Assembly (NCBI GenBank): GCA_015488975.1
Contig: WFMT01000016.1
Span: 1-17,633, forward strand
Length of the DNA: 17,633 nucleotides
Direction: 5' to 3'
Origin: Campylobacteraceae bacterium
GTDB lineage: Bacteria > Campylobacterota > Campylobacteria > Campylobacterales > JALSKU01
Shown here one piece after another: positions 6,937 through 13,636 of the stretch. Below the pieces are notes generated by a model. That model did no database searches, was not told the origin of the DNA, and was given only the letters and a program-made list of their open reading frames with translations. The position numbers and the translations under genes are program-made. How positions within the stretch are numbered: position 1 is the stretch's first letter; the number at the start of each line of letters is the position of its first letter.

Positions 6937-7543
6937 TATAGGAAATACAAATATACATTTCTATCAAGATGGTATTGTGTGGAAAAAGATTGCAAACTTT
7001 AAAAATATTGCTTCAATAGAGGAAAAATTTTATTATATCAGTGTTAATGAAAAACTTGATGCTTATCTGCTAAAAAGTGATAAAGCTGTGGATATATCAT
7101 CTTTTTTTGATTTAGATACTGCGTATGAAGGACTTGGCATAGATAGATTAGCAGCTTGTAAAGCAGTAGAAAACGGTATGATTGTAGATGCAGGGAGTGC
7201 TATCACTATTGATATTGTTGCAAATGGGATACATCTTGGAGGCTATATAATGCCGGGACTTTTTGCACAGCAGAAAAGTTTTTCAGAAATTTCTACAAAA
7301 TTAGATATAAGACTCAATCCAAATATAGATCTCGAACTTTTACCACAAAATAGTGCAGAAGCTCTAAGTTATGGTGCAATAAAGCCGATATTGCTAATGT
7401 TGCAAGATAGCAAAAGAGATAAAAAAATATACTTTACAGGTGGAGATGGAAAATTCTTTGCCAAATTTTTTAAAGATTCTATATATGATGAAAGTTTGGT
7501 ATTTAAAGGAATGCTAAAAGTCATCCACGAAAAAAATTTATAA
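6923..7543 (+). CDS. coaX: Type III pantothenate kinase
   Basis: Catalyses the first step of coenzyme A synthesis, ATP-dependent phosphorylation of pantothenate. It has 206 residues and an ASKHA fold. The phosphate motif MILCDIGNTNIHF is at the N-terminus (Asp5, Gly7, Asn8), GLGIDR lies at 71-75, and IVDAGSAITID (87-97) is followed by GGYIMPGL (106-113), all typical of CoaX rather than CoaA. It is slightly shorter than the ~250 of many CoaX proteins, as in other Campylobacterota. The ATG at 6923 lies inside the end of the preceding gene. hisG follows after 11 bases. Confidence 0.93.
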   Translation: MILCDIGNTNIHFYQDGIVWKKIANFKNIASIEEKFYYISVNEKLDAYLLKSDKAVDISSFFDLDTAYEGLGIDRLAACKAVENGMIVDAGSAITIDIVANGIHLGGYIMPGLFAQQKSFSEISTKLDIRLNPNIDLELLPQNSAEALSYGAIKPILLMLQDSKRDKKIYFTGGDGKFFAKFFKDSIYDESLVFKGMLKVIHEKNL

Positions 7544-7554
7544 AAAGGTAGAAA

Positions 7555-8163
7555 ATGTTAACTATTGCATTGCCAAAAGGAAGAATTGCAGAAGAGACTT
7601 TATCTCTTTTTGAGAAGATATTTGATAAAAAGTTTGTTTTTGATGATAGAAAATTGATTTTAAGAGATAAGGAATTTACCTTTTTATTGGTGAGAAATCA
7701 AGATGTACCTGTTTATGTCTTGCATCAAGCAGCAGATTTAGGTGTAGTCGGACTCGATGTTTTGGTTGAAAAAGAGTTAGATTTGGTTGATTTACTGGAT
7801 TTGAATATCGGTAAATGTAAAGTTTGTGTTGGTATGAAAAATGAAGATGAATTAGATACAAGCAAACCAAGTATAAAAGTAGCAACAAAAATGGAAAATA
7901 TAGCAAGAAAACATTTTTCATCAAAAGCAATAGCTGCAGAGATTATAAAACTTTATGGTTCTATAGAATTGGCTCCGATAGTAGGAATGTGTGATGCCAT
8001 AGTTGATATAGTAGAAACAGGAACGACGATGAAGCAAAATGGCTTAAAAGTGGTAGAAACTATAATGAATTCATCTGCGCACCTAATAGCAAATAAAAAT
8101 AGTTTTATATCAAAAAAAGAAGAAATTTTATCTGTTTATGCTAAATTATCTAAGATAGTTTGA
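7555..8163 (+). CDS. hisG: ATP phosphoribosyltransferase, short form
   Basis: First enzyme of histidine synthesis; joins ATP and PRPP. It opens MLTIALPKGRIAEETLSLFE and has ADLGVVGLDVL at 60-70 and the PRPP loop DIVETGTTMKQNGL at 151-164. At 202 residues it is the short form without the C-terminal histidine-binding regulatory domain. Short HisG proteins work with HisZ, a HisRS-like partner; no hisZ is in this window. C. jejuni carries the long form instead. AAAAAGG precedes the ATG, and the gene ends the six-gene run. Its last 14 bases overlap the end of uvrC on the other strand. Confidence 0.95.
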   Translation: MLTIALPKGRIAEETLSLFEKIFDKKFVFDDRKLILRDKEFTFLLVRNQDVPVYVLHQAADLGVVGLDVLVEKELDLVDLLDLNIGKCKVCVGMKNEDELDTSKPSIKVATKMENIARKHFSSKAIAAEIIKLYGSIELAPIVGMCDAIVDIVETGTTMKQNGLKVVETIMNSSAHLIANKNSFISKKEEILSVYAKLSKIV

Positions 8164-9940
8164 TGGCAATTGCATCTTTTTCATTTAAAACTTTTGTTAA
8201 TTCCTCTTTTGAAGCATTATAGATATTTTCAAAAGTTCCAAAATATGTCAATAGTTTTTTAACTTTGCCTATTCCAATACCTTTTTTATTTAACAGTTCA
8301 ATTTGTTTATCTTGTTTTAGTTTTTGTTTTCTGTGAAATGCGATGGCGAACCTGTGGGCTTCATCTCTTAGTCTTTGAATAAATTGTAAAACTTTATTAT
8401 CTTCTTTTAAGGGAATAAGTCCTGCTTTGGTATATATTTTATCACTTGCTTTCCCTTTGCTTCTAACTGTTCTTTTTCCTTTTTTCTCTTTTGAAATGGC
8501 TATTATGTCAAGATCTACCCCAAAGCTTTCAGATATATCATAAGCAAGACTCAATAATGTTTTTCCACCGTCTATAACCCAAAGGTCAGGGGCTGGATTT
8601 TTTTCAAAACTCTCACATCTTTTAGTAAGTAATTCTTTCATTTGTGCATATTCGTCAGTAGAAGTCAGGTTATAGTGTCGGTATCTGTCTTTTTGAAAAT
8701 CATTTTCATAAAATATACATGAGCCAACAGGGTTTGATCCTTGAATGTGTGAATTATCATAGGCTTCTATGGTATTTGGAGTTTTTTTAAGATTTAATAT
8801 GGATTTTAATTTTTGTAATATAGCATCCTTTTCATAAATACGCCTGTCATTTAGTATCTCTTTGGCATTGTTTAATGCGATTTTTATTAATTCTTTTTTC
8901 GCACCTTTTTTAGGTGTGGATATAATGATATTATTTTTTGTTTTTTCCTGTATAAATTCTTCTATAAGTGCCTTTTGATCAAACTCATCACCTACAATAA
9001 TCTCTTTTGCGATCAATGGTTTGTCATCTTTGTAAAAATCCAATAAAGATCTTTTGTATATCTCATCTTTGCTAAAACCATTATCATCTTTGAAAATATT
9101 ATGAGTTATTGAGACTATTTTTCCTAATCTTACAAACATTTTGATAAGAACTGCTTTTTTATCTTTTATAAAAACAGTAAATATATCATAATTAGCACTG
9201 TTTTTTAAGTCAATTTGAGAGATTATAGTGCTTAGTTTTATTTTTTTTATACTATCTCTTACTTTTGCGGCTTCTTCATAGAGTTTTCTTTCTGAATAAA
9301 ATATCATTTTATCATTTAATAGCGTTAAAAGATGGTTTTTATTTTTTAAGCTTTCTAATGCATTTGATACAATAAGATGATAATCTTGTTTGCTTATTTT
9401 TTTTTCACAAGGTGCAGGACATCTTTGTATTTGATAGAATAAACAAGCTTTTTTTCCTTTAAGACATCCTTTTTTTTGGACAAGAGGGTAGAGTTCATAG
9501 AGGGCATTTAATATCTCTCTTGAAGCTGTGGTAAAAGGACCAAAGTATTTTATGTGAGTTCCTTTTTGTACTTTTCTTGTTATTTCAAATCTAGGAAAAT
9601 CTTCCTTTAAATCTATAAAAATATAAGGATATGTCTTATCATCTCTAAGTAGTATATTGTATTTTGGTTTTAACTGTTTTATAAGAGAATTTTCAAGTAT
9701 CAATGCATCATGCTCATTGTTAACAATGATATAATCAAGAGATTTGGTTTCAGTTATCATTTTATGAATTCTCAAACCCAGTCTTGGAGAGGGCGATAAA
9801 GAAGGAGTAAGGCTAAAATAACTTTTTATTCTATTTCTTAGATTTTTAGCCTTACCTATATATAAAAGTTTTCCATCTTTATCAAAATATTGATAAACTC
9901 CGGCATTTTGTGGTAAATTTTTAATCTTATCTATCATCAT
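8150..9940 (-). CDS. uvrC: UvrABC excinuclease subunit C
   Basis: Makes the two incisions around bulky DNA lesions. It has 596 residues from the chosen start, a normal length. Domains in order (numbers from this start): GIY-YIG nuclease (GVYQYF at 14-19, LLYIGKAKNLRNRIKSYF at 25-42); four cysteines Cys159, 166, 174 and 178 (C-x6-C-x7-C-x3-C, KKGCL to CPAPC); UVR helix FYSERKLYEEAAKVRDSI; RNase H-like nuclease (IEAYDNSHIQGSNPVGSCIF, DLWVIDGGKTLL); and helix-hairpin-helix end (KKGIGIGKVKKLLTYFG). The frame is open to ATG 9955, but I chose ATG 9940. It fits the distance from start to GVYQYF in related proteins, and TATAAT (9952-9947) lies just upstream. No Shine-Dalgarno sequence is seen at 9955, 9940 or 9937. 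Confidence 0.93.
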   Translation of the reverse strand: MMIDKIKNLPQNAGVYQYFDKDGKLLYIGKAKNLRNRIKSYFSLTPSLSPSPRLGLRIHKMITETKSLDYIIVNNEHDALILENSLIKQLKPKYNILLRDDKTYPYIFIDLKEDFPRFEITRKVQKGTHIKYFGPFTTASREILNALYELYPLVQKKGCLKGKKACLFYQIQRCPAPCEKKISKQDYHLIVSNALESLKNKNHLLTLLNDKMIFYSERKLYEEAAKVRDSIKKIKLSTIISQIDLKNSANYDIFTVFIKDKKAVLIKMFVRLGKIVSITHNIFKDDNGFSKDEIYKRSLLDFYKDDKPLIAKEIIVGDEFDQKALIEEFIQEKTKNNIIISTPKKGAKKELIKIALNNAKEILNDRRIYEKDAILQKLKSILNLKKTPNTIEAYDNSHIQGSNPVGSCIFYENDFQKDRYRHYNLTSTDEYAQMKELLTKRCESFEKNPAPDLWVIDGGKTLLSLAYDISESFGVDLDIIAISKEKKGKRTVRSKGKASDKIYTKAGLIPLKEDNKVLQFIQRLRDEAHRFAIAFHRKQKLKQDKQIELLNKKGIGIGKVKKLLTYFGTFENIYNASKEELTKVLNEKDAIAIKLS

Positions 9941-9946
9941 AGAAAG

Positions 9947-9952
9947 ATTATA
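9947..9952 (-). promoter_or_regulatory. Candidate -10 for a leaderless uvrC transcript
   Basis: Minus-strand TATAAT, preceded by TATG, ends six bases before the ATG at 9940. Transcription would then begin at or next to the start codon. The -35 region (TCAAAA at 17 bases) is poor, as is common in this phylum. The same spacing occurs at 13496-13501. Confidence 0.4.
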
Positions 9953-9966
9953 CATAAAAAGTTTTT

Positions 9967-10089
9967 TTATTTTGATAAATATTTTTCAAAATGCTCTATA
10001 TTTATACTGACAAACTTATAAGCAATCCATATTAAAACAGGCCAAGAACATAGCCAGATAATTCCACTAACATAATCTATATTTTCCAT
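9967..10089 (-). CDS. Small membrane protein after cydB (CydX-like candidate)
   Basis: 40-residue frame found by reading the gap between cydB and uvrC. It opens MENIDYVSGIIWLCSWPVL, and a single hydrophobic helix (about residues 6-27) continues to WIAYKFV. A polar amphipathic tail ends HFEKYLSK. TAGGAG lies a few bases before the ATG (10089-10087), overlapping the cydB stop, which strongly supports translation. Many cytochrome bd oxidases have a 30-40 residue subunit (CydX/CbdX) encoded right after cydB that stabilises the haem site. Position, size and topology fit that role, but the sequence does not obviously match E. coli CydX, so I give no symbol. Confidence 0.75.
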   Translation of the reverse strand: MENIDYVSGIIWLCSWPVLIWIAYKFVSINIEHFEKYLSK

Positions 10090-10097
10090 TTTTTCTC

Positions 10098-11222
10098 CTA
10101 ATATCCGTGTGAGTCAGATTTGACTTCATCTAAAGTTATTTTTTTTCTATCCATAATTCTCCATACAAAAATGATATATGCCAACACAAAAGGTACCAAT
10201 AAAGATACATAACTCATAGTAACTAATGTATATTTACTTGATGAGCTGTTTTGTATATTAAGCGAGCTTTGTAAGTTGCTTATAGACGGATATATTGCAG
10301 TATTATTAAATCCAAGCAAGCACAATAAAGATAATACAACTAAAACTGTTCCTATGCCGCTAAACCATATACCTTTTTTGCTATTTTTAAATATACTTAT
10401 AAAAATTGCATATAAAACCATAATTGTACCGATTAAAAAAGATACAAGTAATACAGGTGAATTTAAAAAGTTTAATAAAAATTTATATTTTACGGTAAAA
10501 AAACCGTTTGCATTATATGCTGCACCAGTTGCTGTCAGTAATGAAATAACAAATAAAACAAAAAATCCTATAAATAATATAGCATCTTGCTTGAGTTGTG
10601 TTTTTGCACGAAAAGATATTTTTTCATTATTTATATTGTTTAAAAAATACATTTCTGCTTGAACCCTAGCAAGAAAAAATACAGTAAAGCCCAAGATTAC
10701 ATTTATAGGATTTAAAACAGCTTCCAAGCCCCTTGTCGGAAGAGTCCAGGCTGATAAATTCATATTTGTAACGATAAAATTTCCACCTGTAAAGAGTGTT
10801 CCAAGTGCAATTCCTATAAGGATGATTCCCAAGCTTCCATTTATATATAAAAAAACTTCATAAACTTTTTGTCCTAAAAAATTATTTGGTTTTTTTCTGT
10901 ATTCATATGATACTGCTTGAATGATAAAGCAAAAAAGTATCGCCATCCAAACAAAGTAAGCTCCTCCAAAACTAACAGCATAAAATAATGGAAAGGCAGC
11001 AAATAATGCTCCGCCGAACATTACCAATGTTGTAAAAGTTAATTCCCATTTTCTACCTAAGGAAGCTATAATGATATCTTTTTCATCATTACTTTTTGCG
11101 AATTTGTTTAATAGGGTTTGTCCGCCTTGAACAAAAGTCATAAATGTAAACAAAGAACCAAGCAGGGCAACTAAAAACCACCAATATTCTTGAAGCGTCA
11201 AATAAGATAAATTTCCAAACAT
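10098..11222 (-). CDS. cydB: Cytochrome bd quinol oxidase subunit II
   Basis: Integral membrane partner of CydA in the bd-type terminal oxidase. It has 374 residues and eight or nine hydrophobic helices. The N-terminus EYWWFLVALLGSLFTFMTFVQGGQTLL and the segment GRKWELTFTTLVMFGGALFAAFPLFY (split here only as landmarks near residues 10-37 and 56-81) are typical of CydB, as are FLARVQAEMYFLNN in the middle and the final VWRIMDRKKI. The ATG overlaps the cydA TAA by one base (TAATG), so the subunits are coupled for equal production. A 40-residue membrane protein follows after eight bases. Confidence 0.93.
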   Translation of the reverse strand: MFGNLSYLTLQEYWWFLVALLGSLFTFMTFVQGGQTLLNKFAKSNDEKDIIIASLGRKWELTFTTLVMFGGALFAAFPLFYAVSFGGAYFVWMAILFCFIIQAVSYEYRKKPNNFLGQKVYEVFLYINGSLGIILIGIALGTLFTGGNFIVTNMNLSAWTLPTRGLEAVLNPINVILGFTVFFLARVQAEMYFLNNINNEKISFRAKTQLKQDAILFIGFFVLFVISLLTATGAAYNANGFFTVKYKFLLNFLNSPVLLVSFLIGTIMVLYAIFISIFKNSKKGIWFSGIGTVLVVLSLLCLLGFNNTAIYPSISNLQSSLNIQNSSSSKYTLVTMSYVSLLVPFVLAYIIFVWRIMDRKKITLDEVKSDSHGY

Positions 11223-12745
11223 TATTGTTCTCCTTCTACGCCAATTTTTATTTGCGTTAGCATAATTTTTATTTCAGCAATCAAAAGAGCTGTAAAGAGT
11301 ATGGTAAAAAGTGCCAAGGTTATGATAACTGAATTGTCTGATAAATGAGAAGTTGCAAGAGATGTCGGCAGCATACCTTGTATTGCCCAAGGTTGTCTTC
11401 CCACCTCAGCTACTATCCAGCCGACTTCGCCGGCTAAGTATCCAAGCGGTATAGAAAAAAGTGCCAATTTTAATAATAGCCTTTTTGTCTGTATTTTGCC
11501 AACCATGGAAAAATATAAAACAAATAAAAATAGTATTAAAAACCATGTTCCTAAACCTACCATGATATGAAAACTATAAAATGTTATTGCAACAGGGGGT
11601 ATGATATCTTTTGGGCTTTTCAAGTATCCATATCCCATATAATTTTGATATTTTCTAAATGTTTTGAGTGCTGATTTTGCCTGTAATTCATCATTTGCCT
11701 GTTTGGCATTTTTGTATTGCAACAAAGATTTAATAGCAATTTTACCCTTGTTGATTTTATTTTGTGCCGATTCGATTCCCATTTTTTTATCACCATATAC
11801 CAAATTATCTATACCGGGGACAAAAGCATTTATATTTCTAAATCCAAGAAACGAAAGGGCATAAGGGATTTTTATATCCCAAAGAAAAGTATTTTTATTG
11901 TCACCTATTTTTTTCTCAGGATTTAACTGCCCTATGGCAACAATCCCTTCTCTTTTAGCTCCATTATACAGCCCCTCCATAGCAGCTAATTTTGTAGGTT
12001 GTTTTAAAGCAACCAAGTGAGCTGACTGATCTCCTGTAAAAATAAGAAATATAGACACCAAAAGTCCAAAAGAAGATGCTACAATAATACTTCTTTTTGC
12101 AAATAAAATATCTTTCTTTTTTAAAAGATACCAACTGCTTATCCCAACAACAAATAATGAACCCATAACATATCCACTTGATATGGTATGTAAAAATTTT
12201 GCTACAGCTATGGGGTTAAAAAGGACATTAAAAAAATTTTCCATTTCAAATCTTGCTCTATCGACATTGAATTTCATACCTACTGGATGCTGCATCCACC
12301 CATTTGCTACAAGTATCCACAAAGCAGATAAGTTTGAGCCTATTGCTACCAACCAAGTAGATAACAGATGAGTTTTTTTCGATACTTTATCCCATCCAAA
12401 AAACATTATCGCAAAAAATGTTGATTCTAAGAAGAATGCCATAAGTCCTTCTATGGCTAAAGGTGCACCAAATATATCACCAACTATCCAAGAATAATTT
12501 GACCAATTTGTTCCAAATTCAAATTCCATAATGATACCTGTTGCTAAACCTATAGCAAAGTTTATACCAAAAAGTGTCATCCAGAATCTTGTAAGTTTTT
12601 TCCATTCCTTGTTGCCTGTCTTTACATAAATTGTCTCCATTATGGCAATAATGAAAGAAAGACCGAGAGTCAAAGGCACAAATAACCAGTGATACAATGC
12701 CGTGAGAGCAAATTGTGCTCTTGATAAGTCAACTATATGTTCCAC
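11222..12745 (-). CDS. cydA: Cytochrome bd quinol oxidase subunit I
   Basis: Haem-bearing subunit that oxidises quinol and reduces oxygen with high affinity; supports low-oxygen respiration and oxidative-stress tolerance. It has 507 residues. Key residues fall at nearly E. coli positions: His19 (LYHWLF), Glu99 and Glu107 (AIEGLMAFFLESTFF), His186 (KFLHTISSGY), Lys252 and Glu257 in the quinol loop (PTKLAAMEG), Met395 (FHIMVGLG; E. coli 393) and GRQPWAIQG at 444-452. About 140 residues separate Lys252 from Met395, as in E. coli, which indicates the long quinol-loop class rather than the short-loop cyanide-insensitive type. The start is GTG at 12745, with AAAAGGAG ending five bases upstream; an ATG just before it is out of frame. 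It follows DUF4492 by 12 bases. Confidence 0.95.
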   Translation of the reverse strand: MEHIVDLSRAQFALTALYHWLFVPLTLGLSFIIAIMETIYVKTGNKEWKKLTRFWMTLFGINFAIGLATGIIMEFEFGTNWSNYSWIVGDIFGAPLAIEGLMAFFLESTFFAIMFFGWDKVSKKTHLLSTWLVAIGSNLSALWILVANGWMQHPVGMKFNVDRARFEMENFFNVLFNPIAVAKFLHTISSGYVMGSLFVVGISSWYLLKKKDILFAKRSIIVASSFGLLVSIFLIFTGDQSAHLVALKQPTKLAAMEGLYNGAKREGIVAIGQLNPEKKIGDNKNTFLWDIKIPYALSFLGFRNINAFVPGIDNLVYGDKKMGIESAQNKINKGKIAIKSLLQYKNAKQANDELQAKSALKTFRKYQNYMGYGYLKSPKDIIPPVAITFYSFHIMVGLGTWFLILFLFVLYFSMVGKIQTKRLLLKLALFSIPLGYLAGEVGWIVAEVGRQPWAIQGMLPTSLATSHLSDNSVIITLALFTILFTALLIAEIKIMLTQIKIGVEGEQ

Positions 12746-12757
12746 ACATACTCCTTT

Positions 12758-12970
12758 TTATTTATTTTTTATTAAGTTTTCCATGACAAAATTTGCTCTT
12801 TGCTTATTATTAGAAAAATTTGTTTGCAATATGTTCGGAAAGAAAAATATTTTTAAAATTACAAAAAATATAAATATTTTAACAGCAAGAATTATCCATA
12901 ATTTTTTTCCGACTTTCATGCCTTTAAAGCCATCAATATAAAAATATAATATGTTTTTGATAATATTCAA
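12758..12970 (-). CDS. DUF4492 family small membrane protein
   Basis: 70 residues. It opens NIIKNILYFYIDGFKGMKVG, then has a hydrophobic segment at about 24-44 (LWIILAVKIFIFFVILKIFFF), then PNILQTNF and a polar tail. The YFYIDGF...GKKLWIIL...KIFFFPN pattern is that of DUF4492. This family usually sits directly before cydA in Campylobacterota and Bacteroidota, so a role in bd oxidase assembly or stability is likely but not shown. The start is TTG at 12970 with AAAGG nine bases upstream; no ATG fits the family N-terminus. Its stop overlaps the cydA ribosome site. Confidence 0.85.
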   Translation of the reverse strand: MNIIKNILYFYIDGFKGMKVGKKLWIILAVKIFIFFVILKIFFFPNILQTNFSNNKQRANFVMENLIKNK

Positions 12971-13003
12971 TTATTTATACCTTTGAAGTTTAATATAAAT
13001 GGC

Positions 13004-13009
13004 ATTGTA
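13004..13009 (-). promoter_or_regulatory. Candidate extended -10 for DUF4492-cydAB
   Basis: Minus-strand TACAAT with a TG one base upstream (TGGTACAAT), 34 bases before the TTG at 12970, gives a leader of about 25 bases carrying AAAGG. An imperfect palindrome (13011-13022, CAGT-N4-ACTG) lies just upstream between the -10 and -35 positions and could be an operator. Confidence 0.45.
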
Positions 13010-13039
13010 CCAGTATAAACTGAAAATTAAGTATTATTT

Positions 13040-13489
13040 CTACTCTAAGTCATCAATTTTATTTATTATTTTCTTTATATTTTCAAATATTTTTATCAAA
13101 TTTTTATCATCTGTGCGAATTAAAAATTCCCCTTTTGAGCGCTCTTTATAAGCAATCTCAGCTGACGAGGTTTCTTGAATTTCATCCAGCTTATTGCTTA
13201 TAAATGTTCTAATATCATCAACTTCTATATTTTTGCAGGATAAATCAATTTTTTTTAACTCTTTTAATAGTCTCTTTATTAAATTAACATTATAATTAAA
13301 TTCCATCTTCAAGCCAGGGTGGTTTAGCGCGATGAATAGTGTTTTATTTTTTATATACATAAAAAGTATGGCATTTGAGAGTCTACCTGGCAAAAGTGAC
13401 TTTATTTTGTTAAAGCACTCAATATTTTTTATTTTAGAACAAAAGGAACGGTTTTTTATATGAGTTATTATAGAAGAAGATTTTTTCAT
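13040..13489 (-). CDS. DUF721 / DciA-like protein
   Basis: 149-residue soluble basic protein. The segment CFNKIKSLLPGRLSNAILFM (25-44), then KNKTLFIALNHPGLKMEFNY (47-66) and NLIKRLLKEL, has the DUF721 look: a KH-like alpha/beta core with FIALNHPGLKMEF corresponding to the family's conserved central strand. DciA in this family is a replicative helicase loader, but Campylobacterota members are divergent, so a loader role is an inference. The C-terminal half is helical and charged and I cannot assign it. ATG 13489 has no ribosome site, but TATAAT lies six bases upstream, suggesting a leaderless message. The gene is 69 bases before DUF4492-cydAB and its start overlaps the lipoprotein on the opposite strand. 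Confidence 0.72.
   Translation of the reverse strand: MKKSSSIITHIKNRSFCSKIKNIECFNKIKSLLPGRLSNAILFMYIKNKTLFIALNHPGLKMEFNYNVNLIKRLLKELKKIDLSCKNIEVDDIRTFISNKLDEIQETSSAEIAYKERSKGEFLIRTDDKNLIKIFENIKKIINKIDDLE
13407..13435 (+). promoter_or_regulatory. Candidate promoter for the lipoprotein-nadB run
   Basis: TTGTTA (13407-13412), 17 bases, then TATTTT (13430-13435). Transcription would start near 13442, and AAGGAA lies just downstream. The promoter would sit inside the 5' part of the DUF721 gene. Confidence 0.35.
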
Positions 13490-13636
13490 CTGCTAATTAT
13501 AGCAAATTTATTTTTATTTTTTAGTGGGTGCGGTTACAAGGGTAATCCAACTTATCAAAACAGTGATATAAATAAGCAATTTCTTTCAAAGATTGAATAT
13601 AAAATTAAAGAGGCTAAAAAGATTGCAAATATATGA
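13460..13636 (+). CDS. Small lipoprotein with LptM-like N-terminus
   Basis: 58-residue protein found by reading the region before nadB. It has a basic start MSYYRRRFFH, a hydrophobic stretch (11-21) and the lipobox FSGC with Cys24. The mature start CGYKGNPTY resembles the CGLKGPLY of E. coli LptM (YifL), which helps mature the LptD lipopolysaccharide translocon. The remaining 25 residues are a charged helix ending KEAKKIANI. AAGGAA lies about 11 bases before ATG 13460, slightly far. It overlaps the nadB start by 14 bases, so the two are co-translated. A first 30-base overlap with the DUF721 coding start on the other strand is unusual. LptM identity rests on the short motif only. Confidence 0.75.
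   Translation: MSYYRRRFFHLLIIANLFLFFSGCGYKGNPTYQNSDINKQFLSKIEYKIKEAKKIANI
13496..13501 (-). promoter_or_regulatory. Candidate extended -10 for leaderless DUF721 gene
   Basis: Minus-strand TGCTATAAT has its hexamer ending six bases before ATG 13489. It is embedded in a palindrome, TGCTA-ATTA-TAGCA (13491-13504), and lies inside the signal-peptide codons of the lipoprotein on the plus strand. Confidence 0.5.

Noticed and set aside
8162..8181. Possible hairpin plus T-run after hisG
   Set aside because: The stem is about five pairs with a bulge around GCAATTGC and the loop is AATT; it also codes for the end of uvrC. Too weak to call a terminator.
10276..10662. 128-codon open frame opposite cydB
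   Set aside because: Antisense to a well-supported membrane protein; no homology seen.
12747..12749. ATG just upstream of cydA
   Set aside because: Out of frame with CydA and only one base from the ribosome site; GTG 12745 restores the family N-terminus with His at position 19.
12955..12976. Fur-box-like stretch (TGATAAT near CAATTAT) at the DUF4492 start
   Set aside because: Only a partial match in very AT-rich sequence and inside the coding start; not enough to call a Fur site.
13593..13622. Longer nadB start at TTG 13593
   Set aside because: Adds a lysine-rich tail before the dinucleotide fold; the TTG at 13623 has a better ribosome site and gives the usual N-terminus. These bases code for the end of the small lipoprotein in another frame.
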